A stretch of 64,000 nucleotides of DNA from Bacteroidetes bacterium 47-18 (GTDB lineage Bacteria > Bacteroidota > Bacteroidia > Chitinophagales > Chitinophagaceae): the NCBI GenBank assembly GCA_001897155.1, contig MKSF01000020.1, forward strand, positions 21,393-85,392. Reading direction: 5' to 3'. Below the pieces are notes generated by a model that searched no databases, had not been told where the DNA came from, and worked only from the letters and a program-made list of their open reading frames with translations. Both the position numbers and the translations under genes were made by a program. Shown here piece by piece: positions 43,005 through 52,024 of this stretch (positions are counted from its first letter, which is position 1; each line of letters begins with the position of its first letter).

Positions 43005-44055
43005 CCGGATCGCCATATACCTGCTGGGCATATGGATGGTACTGGCCGGCTGCGACAAAAAGCCGGAGCCGCCGGACGACCCGCCGGTAACCGAAGGGAG
43101 AAAAGCGCTCATCCTGAATGAAGGCAGCTACGGGAACGGGAACGCCTCCCTTACCCTCTATAATATCACTACCGGAGAGGTGCACCAGGACTGGTTTGCC
43201 GGCAACAACAGCGGGCAGGTGCTCGGCGATATCCTCGAATCCGCGATGCTTATCGGCGACCGTATCTTCCTCGTGGTCAATAATTCCAATAAAATCGTGG
43301 TGGTGGACAGGAAAGATTTCAGGGTACAGGGTACCATAGTGTTGGATCAGCCCAGGTATATACTGCCTGTCAGCGAAGAGCTGGCTTATGTCAGCACCAT
43401 GTACCATAGCAAGGTATATGTGATCAATACACAGACGCTGGAGATCGTGCATACCATACCTATGCCTTACCAGAATACGGAAGGGCTGTTGCTTTCGGGC
43501 GATTATGCCTATGCCTGCAGCTGGGATAAGGCCAATAATAAGCTGTATAAGATCCGTACCGCTACCCATCGCATCGAGGACAGCATCACCCTTGCAGGGT
43601 ATGCTCCCCACAGCATACTGCGGGACAGGCAGGAGCGCCTGTGGGTATTCGGCGGCAATAAGGTGTACGATATTACTTCTTCCATCACCGTATTACAGGA
43701 TAACCGTGCCATCAGGAGCTATACTTTCAGTCCCGAAGCGGAGATCGTCAAGCCGGTGTATAACAGCAGGAACGATATGCTGTATTTTATCAATGTGGAT
43801 TATGAGTATAAGACCACCCAGGGCATCTATAAAATGCATACAGAAGATACGGGTGTGCCGGCAACGCCTATGATAGCAGCCGGTAATTTCCAGTATTTCT
43901 ACCAGATCACGCTGGACAGCCTCACCCAGCAACTGTATATAGCAGACCCCAAAGGATTCATCCAGAACGGCGATATGCTGATCTATGACCTTGAAGGCCG
44001 GCTGCAGCAGACCATACCCACCGGTCTGGGTCCCAGCAAGGTATTATTCCTGTAG
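42964..44055 (+). CDS. BtuG-like YncE/DUF5074 surface lipoprotein
   Basis: A 363-residue lipoprotein with lipobox MVLAGC (Cys near residue 24). It starts at 42964 or at the ATG nine bases later, in both cases overlapping the end of the previous gene. The mature part is a seven-bladed-propeller-like DUF5074/YncE sequence (ALILNEGSYGNGNASLTLY, FLVVNNSNKIVVVDRKDF, YVINTQTLEIVHTIPMPY, MLIYDLEGRLQQTIPTGLGP). BtuG, a surface lipoprotein of this fold, binds cobalamin with extreme affinity in Bacteroides. Control by a cobalamin riboswitch makes the same function the best inference. Confidence 0.83.
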   Translation: MSIMYIKPGSISCNRIAIYLLGIWMVLAGCDKKPEPPDDPPVTEGRKALILNEGSYGNGNASLTLYNITTGEVHQDWFAGNNSGQVLGDILESAMLIGDRIFLVVNNSNKIVVVDRKDFRVQGTIVLDQPRYILPVSEELAYVSTMYHSKVYVINTQTLEIVHTIPMPYQNTEGLLLSGDYAYACSWDKANNKLYKIRTATHRIEDSITLAGYAPHSILRDRQERLWVFGGNKVYDITSSITVLQDNRAIRSYTFSPEAEIVKPVYNSRNDMLYFINVDYEYKTTQGIYKMHTEDTGVPATPMIAAGNFQYFYQITLDSLTQQLYIADPKGFIQNGDMLIYDLEGRLQQTIPTGLGPSKVLFL

Positions 44056-44098
44056 ATGACCCGCCGGTCCCTCGTGCCCGGGTAAAATTTAACGGATA

Positions 44099-44131
44099 GG
44101 AAAGGCACCCTGCACTGATGGGTGCCTTTCC
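44099..44131. terminator. bidirectional terminator between the cobalamin operon and zapA
   Basis: Perfect 12-bp stem GGAAAGGCACCC/GGGTGCCTTTCC with a 9-nt loop lies between convergent genes, directly abutting the zapA stop codon. Confidence 0.75.
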
Positions 44132-44455
44132 TTATGTATCCTGCAGCACCTTATCTATTTTATGGATGAGCGTATCCACGAAGTCTTTCTGCACGGTGGT
44201 CAGCGCGTTCATATCTACAGCCTGGTCAGTGGCGTAGATCAGCAGGCACATGGCAATAAAGTCCTGGTGATCCCTTCCCGCAAAATTCTTCTTGAGCTCG
44301 TTCAGCCGGTCCTCTATGCACCTGACGGCAAAACGCACCTTTTCCTCATCTTCTCTTTTGATGCGTATCCTGTAGCTCCGCTCTGCCACCCAAAGGTGTA
44401 TGGGTATCGTATCATGCTGCTGTTGGTCGGTCATATGCTGCGGGGTTTCGGTCAA
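44132..44455 (-). CDS. zapA: cell division protein ZapA
   Basis: A 107-residue FtsZ-ring-associated protein (100 if the internal ATG at 44434 is used). The ZapA pattern is visible in IPIHLWVAERSYRIRIKREDEEKVRFAVRCIEDRLNELKKNF, then a C-terminal coiled coil ending in HKIDKVLQDT. It is downstream of the TPR gene on the same strand, separated by a weak hairpin. Confidence 0.87.
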   Translation of the reverse strand: MTETPQHMTDQQQHDTIPIHLWVAERSYRIRIKREDEEKVRFAVRCIEDRLNELKKNFAGRDHQDFIAMCLLIYATDQAVDMNALTTVQKDFVDTLIHKIDKVLQDT

Positions 44456-44459
44456 TAAA

Positions 44460-44494
44460 AAAGGAGCAGGTCCTTACAAAAACCATACTCCTTA
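44460..44494 (-). terminator. weak terminator after the TPR gene
   Basis: On the minus strand AAGGAG pairs with CTCCTT across a loop of about 20 nt and is followed by six T residues. Confidence 0.5.
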
Positions 44495-44512
44495 CAAAAA
44501 TATTAAAATACT

Positions 44513-46123
44513 TTATTTTCCTACGGAAAACTTCTTGATCTCCTGTGCGAAATTGTTCGTATTGTCTATAGCCAGTATAGCGTCTGCCGCTTCTACCGCC
44601 TTTTTATAATTTTTGCTGTTATAATAATATTCCGCCAGGTAGGCATAGCCCGTTATCTTATCTTTATCAGCCGGAGTATAGCCCTCTTTGTTGAACGACA
44701 GCCATTTAACGAAATAAGGTTCAGCAGCCCCGGTCTTGGCATCCTTGTCTATGGCCATCGCGCTACGTGCCTGCCAGTACACAGCCACGGGCTCATCGGG
44801 ATGCAATTCCGCCATTTTGGTAAAGATGGCCAGCGCTTCGGGCAGCTTATTGGCATAATAGGTAAATACACCCGCATTATAATAGTCAAAGGTCGAGGTA
44901 GGCGATACGCCCGGTGTTTCGGCAATGATCATCGTATAATACTTGGCAGCGCCTTCAAAATTATTGATATCCTGGAAGATCCTGCCTATGGACAGGTAGG
45001 TCTCACGTTTGTGAGCCGCCGTATCCGCAGCAATCGCTTTCCCGAAATATTCATGCGCCTTGCCGAGGTATTCCGCGCTATTGGCCTCGTCCGTACTGGC
45101 AAGCGAAGCATATATCTTACCCGCATAGGTCAGGTCATCCACGCTCAGCCTGGTTTTATCCTTCGTTTTGTTGAAGTAGGTATTGATGCTGGTCAGGGCC
45201 TCCTGGTACTTCTTGTTCTCGTACTGGGAATAAGCCATAGCCCTGTAAAGGGAGGCCTGGTCCGCATTGGTATTCAGCAGCTCAGCCAGTATGCCTTCCG
45301 CTTTGGAGTATTCCTTGGCACCGATCAATACGTTCACATAATCTATCTTGTCGATATAGCGCTTATCGGAAGCCTGGTAAAATTTTTCGGCATTTTCAAG
45401 CGCCAGCGAGGCTTTGTTACCTGCCTTGTCATACTGCTTGGCAAGCTGCAGGAATGGCATAGGGTTGGAAGGATCCGCAGCCTTGGCCTTATCAAAATTG
45501 GTGATGGCCAGCTCCGCATCCCTGGACCTGAGCCCCAGGCTGCCTAAATAGTTATAGGCAAGGGATTGTATGCTTTTATCGGTGCTCTGCGCCGCGCTGT
45601 TAAAGCTGTTGTACGCCGCACCGCCTTTGTTCAGCCGGTTCATATACAGGTAACCCAGGTTGAGATGGGTGGCAGCATCCTTATTGATCTCCAACGCTTT
45701 CTCATACCAGCTTACCGCTGTTTCATAATTTCCTTTACCGGTATAGGCTACAACATCCGCAGCCAGCTTATATTTTTCCCATTCTTTCTTTCTGGCACCG
45801 TCCACCACACTGTTCAGGACGGTTTCCACCTGGGTCTTATTGCCTTCATAGGCATACAGGTATGCCTGGCCTATCTTGTATCTCCAGTCTTTATCAGATA
45901 TTTTTGCAAAGGCAGCCTTAGCTTCCGTAAGCTGGTCCATTTCCAGGTGGGCAAGGCCCAGCGCCAGCGCCGCTTCCGGGTTTTTATCCGCCAGCGAAGA
46001 CATAGCAGATACTGCACTTTCATACTTCTTATAATGAATCATTTTAAATCCATCCGCCGCGCTCTGTGCGTTTACGTTCAGCACAATGGCGGAAGCGAAT
46101 GTTAATCCAATCAGGTGTTTCAT
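44513..46123 (-). CDS. exported tetratricopeptide repeat protein
   Basis: A 536-residue protein with a signal peptide ending LNVNAQS. TPR-like helical pairs run over almost the entire length; clear units include AVSWYEKALEINKDAATHLNLGYLY and AITNFDKAKAADPSNPMPFLQLAKQY. It lies 50 bases downstream of the PstS-like lipoprotein gene. In many Bacteroidota this pair follows exbB-exbD-tonB genes and is thought to belong to a TonB-related envelope module. Function is not established. Confidence 0.85.
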   Translation of the reverse strand: MKHLIGLTFASAIVLNVNAQSAADGFKMIHYKKYESAVSAMSSLADKNPEAALALGLAHLEMDQLTEAKAAFAKISDKDWRYKIGQAYLYAYEGNKTQVETVLNSVVDGARKKEWEKYKLAADVVAYTGKGNYETAVSWYEKALEINKDAATHLNLGYLYMNRLNKGGAAYNSFNSAAQSTDKSIQSLAYNYLGSLGLRSRDAELAITNFDKAKAADPSNPMPFLQLAKQYDKAGNKASLALENAEKFYQASDKRYIDKIDYVNVLIGAKEYSKAEGILAELLNTNADQASLYRAMAYSQYENKKYQEALTSINTYFNKTKDKTRLSVDDLTYAGKIYASLASTDEANSAEYLGKAHEYFGKAIAADTAAHKRETYLSIGRIFQDINNFEGAAKYYTMIIAETPGVSPTSTFDYYNAGVFTYYANKLPEALAIFTKMAELHPDEPVAVYWQARSAMAIDKDAKTGAAEPYFVKWLSFNKEGYTPADKDKITGYAYLAEYYYNSKNYKKAVEAADAILAIDNTNNFAQEIKKFSVGK

Positions 46124-46173
46124 TGTCTTATTTCAATTTAATGATGTAAATTTTCCTTATATACAGTTGTTTT

Positions 46174-47094
46174 TTATTTTAAGATAACATCGCGTATGAC
46201 CAGGGGAACCCTTAACGGCAGCATATGCTCCAGGCGGAAGACCGCCTGTCCGCGCTCCTGCCCCAGGAAATTGGCGAGACCTGTGCCCAGGCCGCGGTGC
46301 GATTCCCGCAGGTGAAAGTATAAGGTCCTGGTCAGGGGATAGTAACCGTCAAACAGGTTGGCCTGGTAGGGTTCGTACAGCTCGTTCAGGCTGTCGCTTT
46401 TCAGCGCCACTACCCGCACATTTTCCCTGAACCTGCCGTTACCGGTCCTGTCGCCGCTGTCATACAGATGACCCACCGCCACAAAGCCGATGGCATTCTT
46501 ATGCTCAGCCACATATTTAATGACCGAATCGGTGGTCTGCAGCGCATAGATATTAGACCCGAATTCTTTTCCGGGGATTAATTGCTCCTGCATATACTTA
46601 ACAATTCCCGAACGTTTGTTATCAAAAACGATATCATACTGCCGGCTGTAGTTATTGAGCAGGATGTTGGCGAGCATCTCCCTGTTAAGGTCGGCATCTG
46701 GGGAAGCGGGGTTAACGATCAACGCAACAGCATCCCTGGCCAGGGCAACGGAACGGATATTGATCTTGTTCCGTTTCATGTAGTCTTTCTCGGCAGCGTT
46801 CAGGTCCCTTGCCGCCACGATTATCCTGACACTGTCTCTCAGCAGCAGGTCAAAGCAATCTTCCTGCGGCAGGTACTTCACCTGCAGCTGCGCATCTGGA
46901 AAGGAGGAGTCGAATATCTTGAGCTGCTGCTCCATGACCGGCTTGTAGTTCTCATCGAAAGCTACGGATATTGTTCCGGATGTCAGCGTATCCGTAATGC
47001 TTTTTTTAGGCTTATCATTATTTCCGCAGGCATACAACACCATGCTTAAGACCACAGCGCACAGGACTGCCCAGGTATTCATCCGGTTCATCAT
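46174..47094 (-). CDS. PstS-like substrate-binding lipoprotein
   Basis: A 306-residue lipoprotein with lipobox LYAC (Cys near residue 23). The PBP-like domain shows SGTISVAFDENYKPVMEQQLKIF and a late YYPLTRTLYFHLRE block as in phosphate-binding PstS relatives. No ABC transporter genes accompany it, so it is unlikely to be a conventional phosphate uptake component. It is the first gene of a pair with the TPR gene. The ligand is unknown. Confidence 0.85.
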   Translation of the reverse strand: MMNRMNTWAVLCAVVLSMVLYACGNNDKPKKSITDTLTSGTISVAFDENYKPVMEQQLKIFDSSFPDAQLQVKYLPQEDCFDLLLRDSVRIIVAARDLNAAEKDYMKRNKINIRSVALARDAVALIVNPASPDADLNREMLANILLNNYSRQYDIVFDNKRSGIVKYMQEQLIPGKEFGSNIYALQTTDSVIKYVAEHKNAIGFVAVGHLYDSGDRTGNGRFRENVRVVALKSDSLNELYEPYQANLFDGYYPLTRTLYFHLRESHRGLGTGLANFLGQERGQAVFRLEHMLPLRVPLVIRDVILK

Positions 47095-47261
47095 AGCTTT
47101 ATATTACCATTTAACAGTTCGGAAAGTATCAAACTAAGCCGTAAAGGTAATGAATTTGAATTATTTTGCTTTTGAGGAAATTTATATCCTTCAAATTTAA
47201 TACTTTCATAACGCTTCCTTTATAAAACGGGGGCGGCAGGCAAATTCCATAATTTTTCATT

Positions 47262-47269
47262 TAAATTTG
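47262..47269 (+). promoter_or_regulatory. -7 promoter element of the phosphopantetheinyl transferase gene
   Basis: TAAATTTG matches the consensus, 23 bases before the ATG. No good -33 box is seen at the ideal distance. Confidence 0.5.
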
Positions 47270-47291
47270 TTCCTTCACACTATTAAGAGCC

Positions 47292-47903
47292 ATGCCCTTA
47301 TTCAAACGACTGCAGGAGGCCGGGTCCGATGTTATCATCTGGCATATCACGGAGGAGGAACAATACTTCATAGAACAGTCCGGCCTGATCAGCAATAAGA
47401 TCCACCTGAAAAAGCGGCTGGAGTTCCTGTCCAGCCGGTACTGCCTCAAGCTGCTGCTACCGCATATCGAATTATCCGATATCGCAAAGGACAATGAAGG
47501 CAAGCCTTACCTGCTTTCCCACGATGTACATTTCAGCATCTCCCACTCCTATCCTTACGTGGCCGTAGCCGTACATCACAAGAAGGCGCTGGGCGTTGAT
47601 ATCCAGACGCTGCAGGATAAGATACTCCGGCTGCAGCCCAAATTCCTGGGCACCGCCGAGATGGCGCTGTGCAACAATGATATCAGGCATATCACCGCGG
47701 CCTGGTGCTGCAAGGAAGCCATGTACAAGAAGTATGCGCTCGGCGGCCTGGATTTCAGGGAACATATGCCTATCACCCGGCTGGCACTGGAAGAGAGCGG
47801 ACAGGGCAATGCGGTCATACATTTCAACAAGGATGACGCCCGCTACCTGCAGGAGCTCTATATCGAAACAGGTGATGACTATGCCGTTGCCCTGACCTTA
47901 TAA
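47292..47903 (+). CDS. 4'-phosphopantetheinyl transferase (Sfp-type)
   Basis: A 203-residue enzyme that loads the phosphopantetheine arm from CoA onto carrier proteins. Key motifs are the Mg-binding GVDIQ in KKALGVDIQTL and AAWCCKEAMYKKY (the W..KEA motif). The upstream FSISHSYPYVAVAV segment is also characteristic. Length is near normal for the Sfp/HetI group. It is isolated, so its target (fatty acid ACP or a secondary-metabolite carrier) cannot be told. Confidence 0.9.
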   Translation: MPLFKRLQEAGSDVIIWHITEEEQYFIEQSGLISNKIHLKKRLEFLSSRYCLKLLLPHIELSDIAKDNEGKPYLLSHDVHFSISHSYPYVAVAVHHKKALGVDIQTLQDKILRLQPKFLGTAEMALCNNDIRHITAAWCCKEAMYKKYALGGLDFREHMPITRLALEESGQGNAVIHFNKDDARYLQELYIETGDDYAVALTL

Positions 47904-47998
47904 ATCCCCCGGAATGCGGTATATCCGTCATCCCTTTGATTATTAACTTTACATTCAGTAATTTTATCCGCATCGTAACTCACTAAAAACAACTGTTA

Positions 47999-50848
47999 AT
48001 GAAAAAACTGGTTCTGGTTTTCGGTACAACCCTATGTTTATTTAATCCTATTATGAGTATAGCACAGGCAAAACTGGTAGAGAAAGTAGAGAGGAAAGGT
48101 GATGAGATGATCATCCCTTTCGAGAAGTATGTCCTGCCTAACGGATTAACGGTCATCCTGCACGAAGACAAAAGCGACCCTGTGGTGCATGTGGATGTGA
48201 CTTACCACGTAGGTTCCGCACGGGAAGAGCTCGGCAAATCCGGGTTTGCCCACTTTTTCGAACATATGATGTTCCAGGGATCGGACAATGTAGCCGATGA
48301 GCAGCATTTCAAGATCATCACGGAAGCCGGCGGCACATTGAACGGCACCACCAACCGGGACCGTACCAATTATTTTGAGACGGTGCCTTCCAACCAGCTG
48401 GAAAAGATGCTGTGGCTGGAAGCGGACAGGATGGGCTTCCTGCTGGACGCTGTTACCCAGGAAAAATTCGAGATACAGCGCGCTACTGTAAAGAACGAGC
48501 GGGGACAGCGCTATGACAACCAGCCTTACGGCCTGATGAGCGAGGTGGCCTCCAAAAACCTTTATCCTCACGGGCATCCCTATTCCTGGCTGACCATAGG
48601 TTATATAGAAGACCTGAACAGGGTGAATGTCAATGACCTGAAGAATTTCTTTTTAAGATGGTACGGGCCCAATAACGCAGTGCTGACCATCGGCGGCAAT
48701 ATCAATAAGAAACAGACCCTGGACTGGGTAAACAAATATTTCGGCAGCATTCCTGCGGGAGCAGCGGTGACCCCTGCCCAATTCCCGATACCGGTGCTGG
48801 AGCAGGACCGTTTTGTGACCATGGAGGATAATTACGCCAAGGTCAACAGGCTGCGGATCGTCTTCCCTACGCCGCCCCGCTTTTCCAAAGAAGAGGCCTA
48901 CCTGGACCTCATCGCCCAGGTGCTGGGACAGGGCAAGTCGTCCATACTGTACAAAAACCTTGTAAAGACCGGCCTGGCGTCCAATATCAGCGTTTACAAT
49001 TATGCGGCGGAGCTGGCGGGTGAGTTTACCATTGATGTGACGCCCTTCCCCGGCAAAAGCCTGAACGAGATATATAAGGTAGTGCAGGCCTCCCTGGAAG
49101 AGCTGTCCAAACGCGGCATCCGGCAGGACGATATCACGAAATTCGTCAATTCCATGGAAAGCCAGATGATCTACGGCCTGGAAAGCGTGAGCGGCAAGGT
49201 CAGCACACTGGCAGCCTATTATACCTTTACCAATGACGCCAACTATATCACCAAAGAGCTGGCACATTACCGGAGCGTGGACCCCAAGACCACTATGAGC
49301 ATCTTCAACCAGTATGTCCATGGCAGGAAAAGCCTAGTGCTGAGCGTTGTCACCAAGAACGACCCGGCCAATGAAGTAAAGCCCGGCAATTATACCGTAG
49401 ATGAGACCAAAGGCTACCTGGATATCAATTATGGCTATGACGGCCTGAAGTACGTGAAGGCGCAGGATAAGTTTGACAGGCGCCAGATGCCCAAGGAAGG
49501 CGCGGCTCCCGTTATCGCTACGCCTAAGTTCTATACCGGAAAGGTAGCCGAAGGCTTCAACCTCATAGGCAGCTATACCAACGAGATCCCGGTGGTGAAC
49601 ACGATCATCAAGCTGAAAGGCGGCAGCTATACCGATCCCAAGGACAAGGCGGGGCTGGCAGCTCTTTTCGCTACCATGATGAGCGAGGATACCAAAAATT
49701 ATACCGCGGAACAGTTCAGTGACGAGCTGGAAAAATTAGGCTCTTCCATCACTATCAATGCAGGCGGGGAAGATATCAACATACAGGTAAGAAGCCTGCA
49801 CAAGAACCTGGACGCTACCCTGCAATTGCTGCAGGAAAGGATCTTCAATTCCGTATTTAACCAGGATGATTTTGACCGGAACAAAAAGCGGATGATCGAG
49901 AATATCAAGAACGCCAACAACCGTCCCGCCTATGTAGCCAGCGTGATCTATGAAAAGCTGCAGTATGACAGCAATTCTCCTTTAGGCAGGAACCCTACGG
50001 AAGCGACACTGAACAATATAACGCTTGAGGATGTGACGAATCTGTATAAGAGGGCCTTCTCCCGTAATGACGCGTCCATCATCGTTGTAGGAGATATCAA
50101 AGAGGCGGAAGTAAAGCAGAAATTCGATTTCCTGAAGCAGATGAACAATGCCCCGGTAAGCCTGCCCTCCAGAGAGGTGATCAGCAAGGCCAACAACCTG
50201 GCCACCAAAGGCATCGTATATGTTGTGGATATACCGAATGCTGCCCAGACGGAATTCAGGCTGGGTAAGGTGACCGGCACCGCTTACGATTATAACGGGA
50301 ATTATTATGTGTCCACCATCACCAATTATCCCCTGGGAGGCGCGTTCAACAGCAGGCTGAACATCTATCTCCGGGAAGAAAAGGGATGGACGTACGGGGC
50401 CCGCTCCAATTATAACGCCAATAAATATACCGGAAGCTTTAATTTCAGCGGCGGCATCAAGGCAGAGCCTACGGACAGCGCCCTGGCCGATGTGTTACGC
50501 ATCATCAATGAATACCGCAGCAAAGGCATCACCGCTGAAGAGCTCAGCTTTACCAAAAGCGCGCTGACCAACAGCGAGGCGCTCAAGTATGAAACAGGCT
50601 TCCAGAAAGCCGGCTTCCTGTCACTGATGCAGACCTACAGCCTGCCTGCCGATTTCAAGGAGCAGCAGCAGACCATGCTCAACAAGCTCACGGTAGCTGA
50701 TATCAACGGGAGGACACAAATACTGATCCCTGCTACAGAGGAGTATATCATCCTCCTGGTAGGCGATAAGGCAAAGATCGCCGCGGGCATTGAAGCCAAA
50801 GGCTTTAAGATCGTAGAGCTGGATAAGGAAGGGAATATCAAAAAATAA
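47999..50848 (+). CDS. secreted M16 family zinc peptidase, two-domain
   Basis: A 949-residue protein with a signal peptide (SIAQA end). Two M16 halves are present. The first carries the inverted zinc motif HFFEH at 85-89 in GFAHFFEHMMFQGS and the downstream glutamate region VKNERGQRYDNQPYG. The second half, from about residue 510, is the inactive-type domain with GGAFNSRLNIYLREEKGWTYGARS. Such enzymes are pitrilysin-like and degrade peptides in the periplasm. Transcribed alone with a terminator and a repeat copy downstream. Confidence 0.93.
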   Translation: MKKLVLVFGTTLCLFNPIMSIAQAKLVEKVERKGDEMIIPFEKYVLPNGLTVILHEDKSDPVVHVDVTYHVGSAREELGKSGFAHFFEHMMFQGSDNVADEQHFKIITEAGGTLNGTTNRDRTNYFETVPSNQLEKMLWLEADRMGFLLDAVTQEKFEIQRATVKNERGQRYDNQPYGLMSEVASKNLYPHGHPYSWLTIGYIEDLNRVNVNDLKNFFLRWYGPNNAVLTIGGNINKKQTLDWVNKYFGSIPAGAAVTPAQFPIPVLEQDRFVTMEDNYAKVNRLRIVFPTPPRFSKEEAYLDLIAQVLGQGKSSILYKNLVKTGLASNISVYNYAAELAGEFTIDVTPFPGKSLNEIYKVVQASLEELSKRGIRQDDITKFVNSMESQMIYGLESVSGKVSTLAAYYTFTNDANYITKELAHYRSVDPKTTMSIFNQYVHGRKSLVLSVVTKNDPANEVKPGNYTVDETKGYLDINYGYDGLKYVKAQDKFDRRQMPKEGAAPVIATPKFYTGKVAEGFNLIGSYTNEIPVVNTIIKLKGGSYTDPKDKAGLAALFATMMSEDTKNYTAEQFSDELEKLGSSITINAGGEDINIQVRSLHKNLDATLQLLQERIFNSVFNQDDFDRNKKRMIENIKNANNRPAYVASVIYEKLQYDSNSPLGRNPTEATLNNITLEDVTNLYKRAFSRNDASIIVVGDIKEAEVKQKFDFLKQMNNAPVSLPSREVISKANNLATKGIVYVVDIPNAAQTEFRLGKVTGTAYDYNGNYYVSTITNYPLGGAFNSRLNIYLREEKGWTYGARSNYNANKYTGSFNFSGGIKAEPTDSALADVLRIINEYRSKGITAEELSFTKSALTNSEALKYETGFQKAGFLSLMQTYSLPADFKEQQQTMLNKLTVADINGRTQILIPATEEYIILLVGDKAKIAAGIEAKGFKIVELDKEGNIKK

Positions 50849-50874
50849 TACTCTCCCACAGCCAGATCAATATA

Positions 50875-50904
50875 AAAAGAGGCTTTTTTAAAGCCTCTTT
50901 TATT
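50875..50904 (+). terminator. intrinsic terminator after the M16 gene
   Basis: AAAAGAGGCTT and AAGCCTCTTTT pair around a T-rich loop, followed by ATTG. It lies 27-56 bases after the stop. Confidence 0.85.
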
Positions 50905-50998
50905 GTCACATGGAGCCTGTACAGATGTGATATATATAAATAAACAACCCTGTCATATTTCGACTTAGCTCAATATGACAGGGTTGTTTGCTTTTCAG
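50898..50998. repeat. two-hairpin intergenic repeat, copy B
   Basis: Close relative of 6186-6281. The main stem is a perfect 18 bp, AAACAACCCTGTCATATT/AATATGACAGGGTTGTTT (50942-50959 with 50972-50989), and the smaller hairpin TCACAT/ATGTGA precedes it. Between copies the stem is conserved while loops and junctions differ, suggesting structural constraint. It lies between convergent genes. Confidence 0.85.
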
Positions 50999-51033
50999 AC
51001 AGTCATTTCTAAAGTTTATTCCGTGTACCTGCT

Positions 51034-51840
51034 TTACCAGCGGGAAGAGCTCCAGTGCGGAGAGAAAGGCATGACCATAAGGGAAAATTTTACCAGCGGA
51101 CCGGAAGCACTGGAAACCACCTTAGACTGGTAAGACAGGCTGCTGCTGCTGTTCTCCACCGTATAGCTGTCCCAGCCTACCGGGTAATAGGAAAATCTTA
51201 ATTTCAGCTGCGTGCCGATAAAATGTCCCACATCGGCATAAAAGAAAGGCATAGTGGTTATCATGTGCTTACTGTAAGCAAAGGCCTCGGGTCCTGTAAA
51301 TACATCATTCAGCCAGGAAGGCGCCATCCCGACCCCCAGCCCGAAGGAGAAAAGCTTCGATTTGTCAAAGGACACTTCCCCGCCATGGCGAAACCCGAAA
51401 GTAAGCGGTATCCTCAGGTACGTCTTGAACATATCGTGGGTATGGTTACGGACATAGGCAGTAGCTTCGGCAAAGCCCATTTCCGCTCCGGCGCAGAATG
51501 TAAGTGAATTATAAGGGTCAAATTTGACGAAGTTCATATTCCAGCCCACCACCAGGCCCCACATCTTCCTGATATTATAGCTCACCTCATATGTCTCAGG
51601 CCTTTCCGGCTCCTTGCCGTACCTGTAATCCCACAGCGTGAATTGCAGCGTCTGGTCGAACGGGCGCGTATATTCTATCCCGCCCTGGGCCGCATGGTAT
51701 GGCTTGAGGTTCTTCCCTTTAGCCACCGCCTTTTTATACTTACGGGCAGGGTCATTCCTGATCCCGTCTATTACTCCCTGCGCGTGCAGCGCAACGGTCC
51801 CCGTCAGAAAAGCCGCACAGGCCAGTATATGCTTTTTCAT
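51034..51840 (-). CDS. outer-membrane beta-barrel-like hypothetical protein
   Basis: A 268-residue exported protein with a signal peptide ending ALHAQ. The mature part is rich in alternating aromatic/polar strands (TLQFTLWDYRYG, YNIRKMWGLVVGWNMNF, LRIPLTFGFRHGGEV, KLFSFGLGVGMAPSW) that suggest a small outer-membrane barrel. I recognise no named family. It is transcribed towards the M16 gene and ends at the repeat copy B hairpin. Confidence 0.7.
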   Translation of the reverse strand: MKKHILACAAFLTGTVALHAQGVIDGIRNDPARKYKKAVAKGKNLKPYHAAQGGIEYTRPFDQTLQFTLWDYRYGKEPERPETYEVSYNIRKMWGLVVGWNMNFVKFDPYNSLTFCAGAEMGFAEATAYVRNHTHDMFKTYLRIPLTFGFRHGGEVSFDKSKLFSFGLGVGMAPSWLNDVFTGPEAFAYSKHMITTMPFFYADVGHFIGTQLKLRFSYYPVGWDSYTVENSSSSLSYQSKVVSSASGPLVKFSLMVMPFSPHWSSSRW

Positions 51841-51950
51841 TTTTATACGATTACATGCATTATCCTGTAAATATATAATAATACCTTAAAATTGCAGCTA
51901 TTCCGGGCGATTTTTAAAGCAATCTCCCGCTTTAGATAAGCAGAGCACAT

Positions 51951-51999
51951 GAAAAAATCCCTTTATACGCTGCCGGAAGGACAGGGTGATAAAGGGATT
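51951..51999 (-). terminator. terminator for the transketolase subunit gene
   Basis: On the minus strand AATCCCTTTAT (51999-51989) pairs with ATAAAGGGATT (51966-51956) and is followed by a T tract (TTTTTC). Confidence 0.75.
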
Positions 52000-52024
52000 C
52001 ATATCAACAGCGGTACTTACCGCC

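Noticed and set aside
42027..43112. 361-codon minus-strand ORF
   Set aside because: Antisense to the T9SS surface protein and BtuG-like genes of the cobalamin operon; no recognisable domain.
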